From the NCBI GenBank assembly GCA_029261995.1, contig JAJDAF010000058.1, positions 171,546 to 235,545 of the forward strand: a stretch of DNA of 64,000 bases, read 5' to 3'. The position numbers and the translations under genes are program-made. The notes under the pieces were generated by a model. That model worked only from the letters and a program-made list of their open reading frames with translations, was not told where the DNA came from and searched no databases. Source of the stretch: Candidatus Zhuqueibacterota bacterium. GTDB lineage: Bacteria > Zhuqueibacterota > Zhuqueibacteria > Oceanimicrobiales > Oceanimicrobiaceae. Shown here piece after piece: positions 62,126 to 64,000 of the stretch; positions within the stretch are counted from its first letter, which is position 1, and each line of letters opens with the position of its first letter.

Positions 62126-62689
62126 TGCGGATTGAACGAAGCGGAATAATATCATTCCCCGGTCCTGAACAGGAGAGAACGCTTCGGGACGCAGTCGAAC
62201 TGGCTGAATCAATTCTCCCCGGGTTTGCAACTAACTCGGAGGCGTGCACATTTCAGGATATTGGCTCGATCCGATTATTCACGGCTGTTTTTCCAGCGAG
62301 AATCTGGCCTTCGAAATGACAACTCACTGCCTAGCCGCGTAAATTCGCCAGCAGGGAATTTGTTGGACTCTTTTTCGCTTTTACCCTTAATTTTATTTGA
62401 CAAGATTTTAGGCTGTGACAAATCGCCATGACTTGAACGTTGTCTGCCGCCAGCTTCGCGACCCTACGGTGCTAAGTCGAAGCGCATGGAGACTTAGAGC
62501 GACGCCGATAGAGATCGGACTGTCCTGGACGTTCTCTTCCCGACGAGGTGATGATAAAATGAGAGGCGTCAGCAATAGGCCTGGAGTAAAAACAGGCCAC
62601 TTCTAAGGTGTCAAGACACCAAGTAAGCTTTTGTCGGGATTCCAGCTGCTGAGGAGAGTACAAGATTGACTGAGAGGATTCAATAGGCT
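62126..62689. other. Intergenic region; 3' part highly structured
   Basis: Between mscS and the small membrane gene lie 564 bases. Short frames (62125-62319, 62415-62606) lack protein character. The 3' half carries several tandem hairpins (62472-62620), listed separately. The region has lower GC than the flanking metabolic genes by eye. Confidence 0.5.
62472..62620 (+). ncRNA. Candidate structured RNA: five tandem hairpins
   Basis: Read on the plus strand: CTAAGTC (62472-62478) pairs with GACTTAG (62491-62497). CCGAT (62505-62509) pairs with ATCGG (62514-62518) over the loop AGAG. GACG plus CTCT (62528-62531, 62534-62537) pair with AGAG plus CGTC (62562-62565, 62567-62570). GGCCTG (62578-62583) pairs with CAGGCC (62593-62598). 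GGTGTC (62607-62612) pairs with GACACC (62615-62620), a 2-nt loop as drawn. No reverse transcriptase or other RNA-using gene is seen in the window. It could be a structured leader of the following operon or an independent RNA; no known class was recognised. Confidence 0.45.
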
Positions 62690-63136
62690 ATGGAGACGGT
62701 CATTAAGTACATCGCCCAACTGGGGCTCGATGATTTTGGCGCGCTTGCTTCGATGGTTGGCCTGTTACTCACGCTGATTGTATTGTTCAACATCAGAAAG
62801 ATAAAGCACCAGTTCTTTTTTCTTGCTAGGGCTTCCGACCTGTGCAAGAAGCTAGAATTGTTTAACTCGACCGTAATTCAACTATTGCAGGATTTTGAGT
62901 CCAACGACGATAGGATTGGGATAGAATTGGCCAGAGCGGAGGCACTTCTTGAGACGCTAATGAATATGCCCCGTGCTTCCAAGAGGCTGCCGTTGGAGAA
63001 TCTACACAGCCAGATATCCGACTACAGGGGCAACAATCGGCGCAGCGAGAATAAGGTTAGAAAGATACTAACCGACAGCTATAAGCTAGTTGCAAAAATA
63101 GAGGAACACCGGGAGAACCTAAGATGGGAACGGTGA
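62690..63136 (+). CDS. Small membrane protein with coiled-coil domain
   Basis: ATG 62690 has GAGAGGA about 11 nt upstream. The 148-residue protein has one membrane segment (about residues 18-36, LASMVGLLLTLIVLFNI) and a helical, charged cytoplasmic part, likely a coiled coil. Its stop overlaps the start of the NTPase gene by 13 nt, implying coupled translation. No family is recognised. It is probably the membrane partner of the NTPase. Confidence 0.8.
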   Translation: METVIKYIAQLGLDDFGALASMVGLLLTLIVLFNIRKIKHQFFFLARASDLCKKLELFNSTVIQLLQDFESNDDRIGIELARAEALLETLMNMPRASKRLPLENLHSQISDYRGNNRRSENKVRKILTDSYKLVAKIEEHRENLRWER

Positions 63137-64000
63137 CAAGTAGATTTCAAGCGGATGAATGGATTAATTATCTGCTCCAGCTCATAAAACTGACTCAGAA
63201 AAATGAGATCTCATGGCAGAGAAAAAGCCAACACGATGAGAAAGGCCTGCGGTATGTTGCGTCGTTTGGGACAGAATCAGTCCATCTTATCCAATACTCA
63301 GATCTTGGAGTCAGCGTCACGTTAGTAGACAGTGAAGGCAACGACGTCTGGCGTTTCAAGATGCCGACACTCCTGAACGATCTCTTAAGAGCGGTACAAC
63401 TACAGCTTAGTTTTCGTGCAGATTCTAGCAGATTCTCTCAGTTCTACAAAACCTTTGTAGAGCACTTTGTTCGATCGCAAAAGCATCTCGATCAACAGAC
63501 GGCCAGGAGGTTCTTTGAGAACAATCTGACCTACGAGAATCTGCTGTTCTATCTTCTTAAGCTCGATGATCCTGAGCCTGAGATGCGGGAGTCCGCCAGA
63601 ACATCCCTCTATCGCCAAGCCAACAGATTCAAGATTACTGCTAGCGGAGGCGTCACAAATGCTCAGCTTGTTGATAGGTTCCTGCTCAGGCTCGACAAGG
63701 AATTGCGGGCTGATGCTAACAAGTCTTTGTTGCCTCTGTTGCGTGACGACCGTGGCGATGTTGCAGAACTGAACAAGCTGGCAACGGAAGGTCTGGCGTC
63801 GGTAGTAACACTGGCTGCTGAGCAGCGCGAGGATGCATCCGAATTCAAAATCAGCCTCACCAAACTCCCCACCACCGGCAGCCGGCTCTTTGGCCGTGAG
63901 AGCCAGCTCGAGATGCTGGATGCCGCGTGGGAAAAGGACAACCCGAACATAGTGAGCCTGGTGGCCTGGGGTGGCGTCGGCAAAACCGCGCTCATGCAGG
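63124..64000 (+). CDS. STAND/NB-ARC-type NTPase (partial, runs off right edge)
   Basis: A frame open from ATG 63124 to the window end gives 292 residues without a stop. Residues about 1-100 form an uncharacterised N-terminal domain (RFQADEWINYLLQLIKLTQK; VSVTLVDSEGNDVWRFKMP). A helical segment follows (TYENLLFYLLKLDDPEPEMR). The typical entrance of an NB-ARC/STAND ATPase comes next: LTKLPTTGSRLFGRESQLEM, then Walker A WGGVGKTAL with Lys287. The rest, including the remaining ATPase core and probable repeat sensor, lies beyond the edge. STAND NTPases often act in antiviral defence or signal sensing. Confidence 0.85.
   Translation, partial: MGTVTSRFQADEWINYLLQLIKLTQKNEISWQRKSQHDEKGLRYVASFGTESVHLIQYSDLGVSVTLVDSEGNDVWRFKMPTLLNDLLRAVQLQLSFRADSSRFSQFYKTFVEHFVRSQKHLDQQTARRFFENNLTYENLLFYLLKLDDPEPEMRESARTSLYRQANRFKITASGGVTNAQLVDRFLLRLDKELRADANKSLLPLLRDDRGDVAELNKLATEGLASVVTLAAEQREDASEFKISLTKLPTTGSRLFGRESQLEMLDAAWEKDNPNIVSLVAWGGVGKTALMQ

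Noticed and set aside
62125..62319. 64-residue frame overlapping the mscS stop by one base
   Set aside because: No ribosome site of its own, no conserved pattern; kept as part of the intergenic region.
62548..62557. GTGATGA resembling a C-box of C/D guide RNAs within the hairpin array
   Set aside because: C/D guide RNAs are archaeal and eukaryotic; no matching D-box pairing was seen, so chance is likely.

Overview
The window looks like chromosomal DNA of a Gram-negative bacterium of the FCB superphylum, most likely a Calditrichota/KSB1-type lineage. The taxon is inferred from three things: a secreted protein ending in a NFPNPFNPET-type sorting domain (type IX secretion style), a GWxTD-like secreted protein, and several outer-membrane proteins with a TonB-dependent receptor. 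Coding density is high, and most genes lie in short operons with ATGA overlaps. No rRNA, tRNA, CRISPR array or prophage was seen.

Left part (1-20060). A very large secreted FG-GAP/ASPIC/DNRLRE/cadherin-like protein runs off the left edge. A formyltransferase follows, then a cell-envelope cluster: OmpW-like barrel, repeat-bearing DUF4097-type lipoprotein, a barrel fused to a transglutaminase-like domain, a secreted FecR-domain protein and an ECF sigma factor. Next come a YbaK deacylase, a membrane CHASE2/sigma-54 activator, a second DUF4097 lipoprotein, a LamG protein with sorting domain, a small zinc-cluster protein, an MBL hydrolase, an APC transporter carrying EIIA and TrkA-C domains, and an orphan FecR N-terminal (anti-sigma) domain.

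Middle part (20074-42000, mostly minus strand). A TetR-controlled operon encodes an outer-membrane protein, an ABC ATPase, two FtsX-type permeases and a LolA-like protein. An operon joins an SPL-like radical SAM protein, a U32/TrhP-like protein and a DAO-type oxidase. A TonB receptor is paired with another TetR regulator. GluDH-NfeD-stomatin, a GWxTD-like protein, a membrane AraC regulator, a TetR-PPOX pair and a TPR protein follow. Palindromic operators can be read directly next to three TetR genes.

Right part (42200-64000). This holds a serine hydrolase, a HEAT-like protein, surE, an S9 peptidase, a Dus tRNA synthase, phzF, nadBA, an arsenic detoxification cluster (arsR, arsM, arsN2-like, arsC) with ArsR-type operators, a UshA-like nucleotidase, a RAYT transposase with REP-like hairpins, three membrane proteins, and an MscS channel. 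At the right edge, a lower-GC segment begins with about 150 bp of tandem hairpins. A small membrane coiled-coil gene follows, overlapping a STAND/NB-ARC-type NTPase truncated by the window end. This edge locus is the best candidate for an undescribed, possibly defensive, system.

Two coding regions (1-3483 minus and 63124-64000 plus) are open to a window edge. They were translated by hand here.
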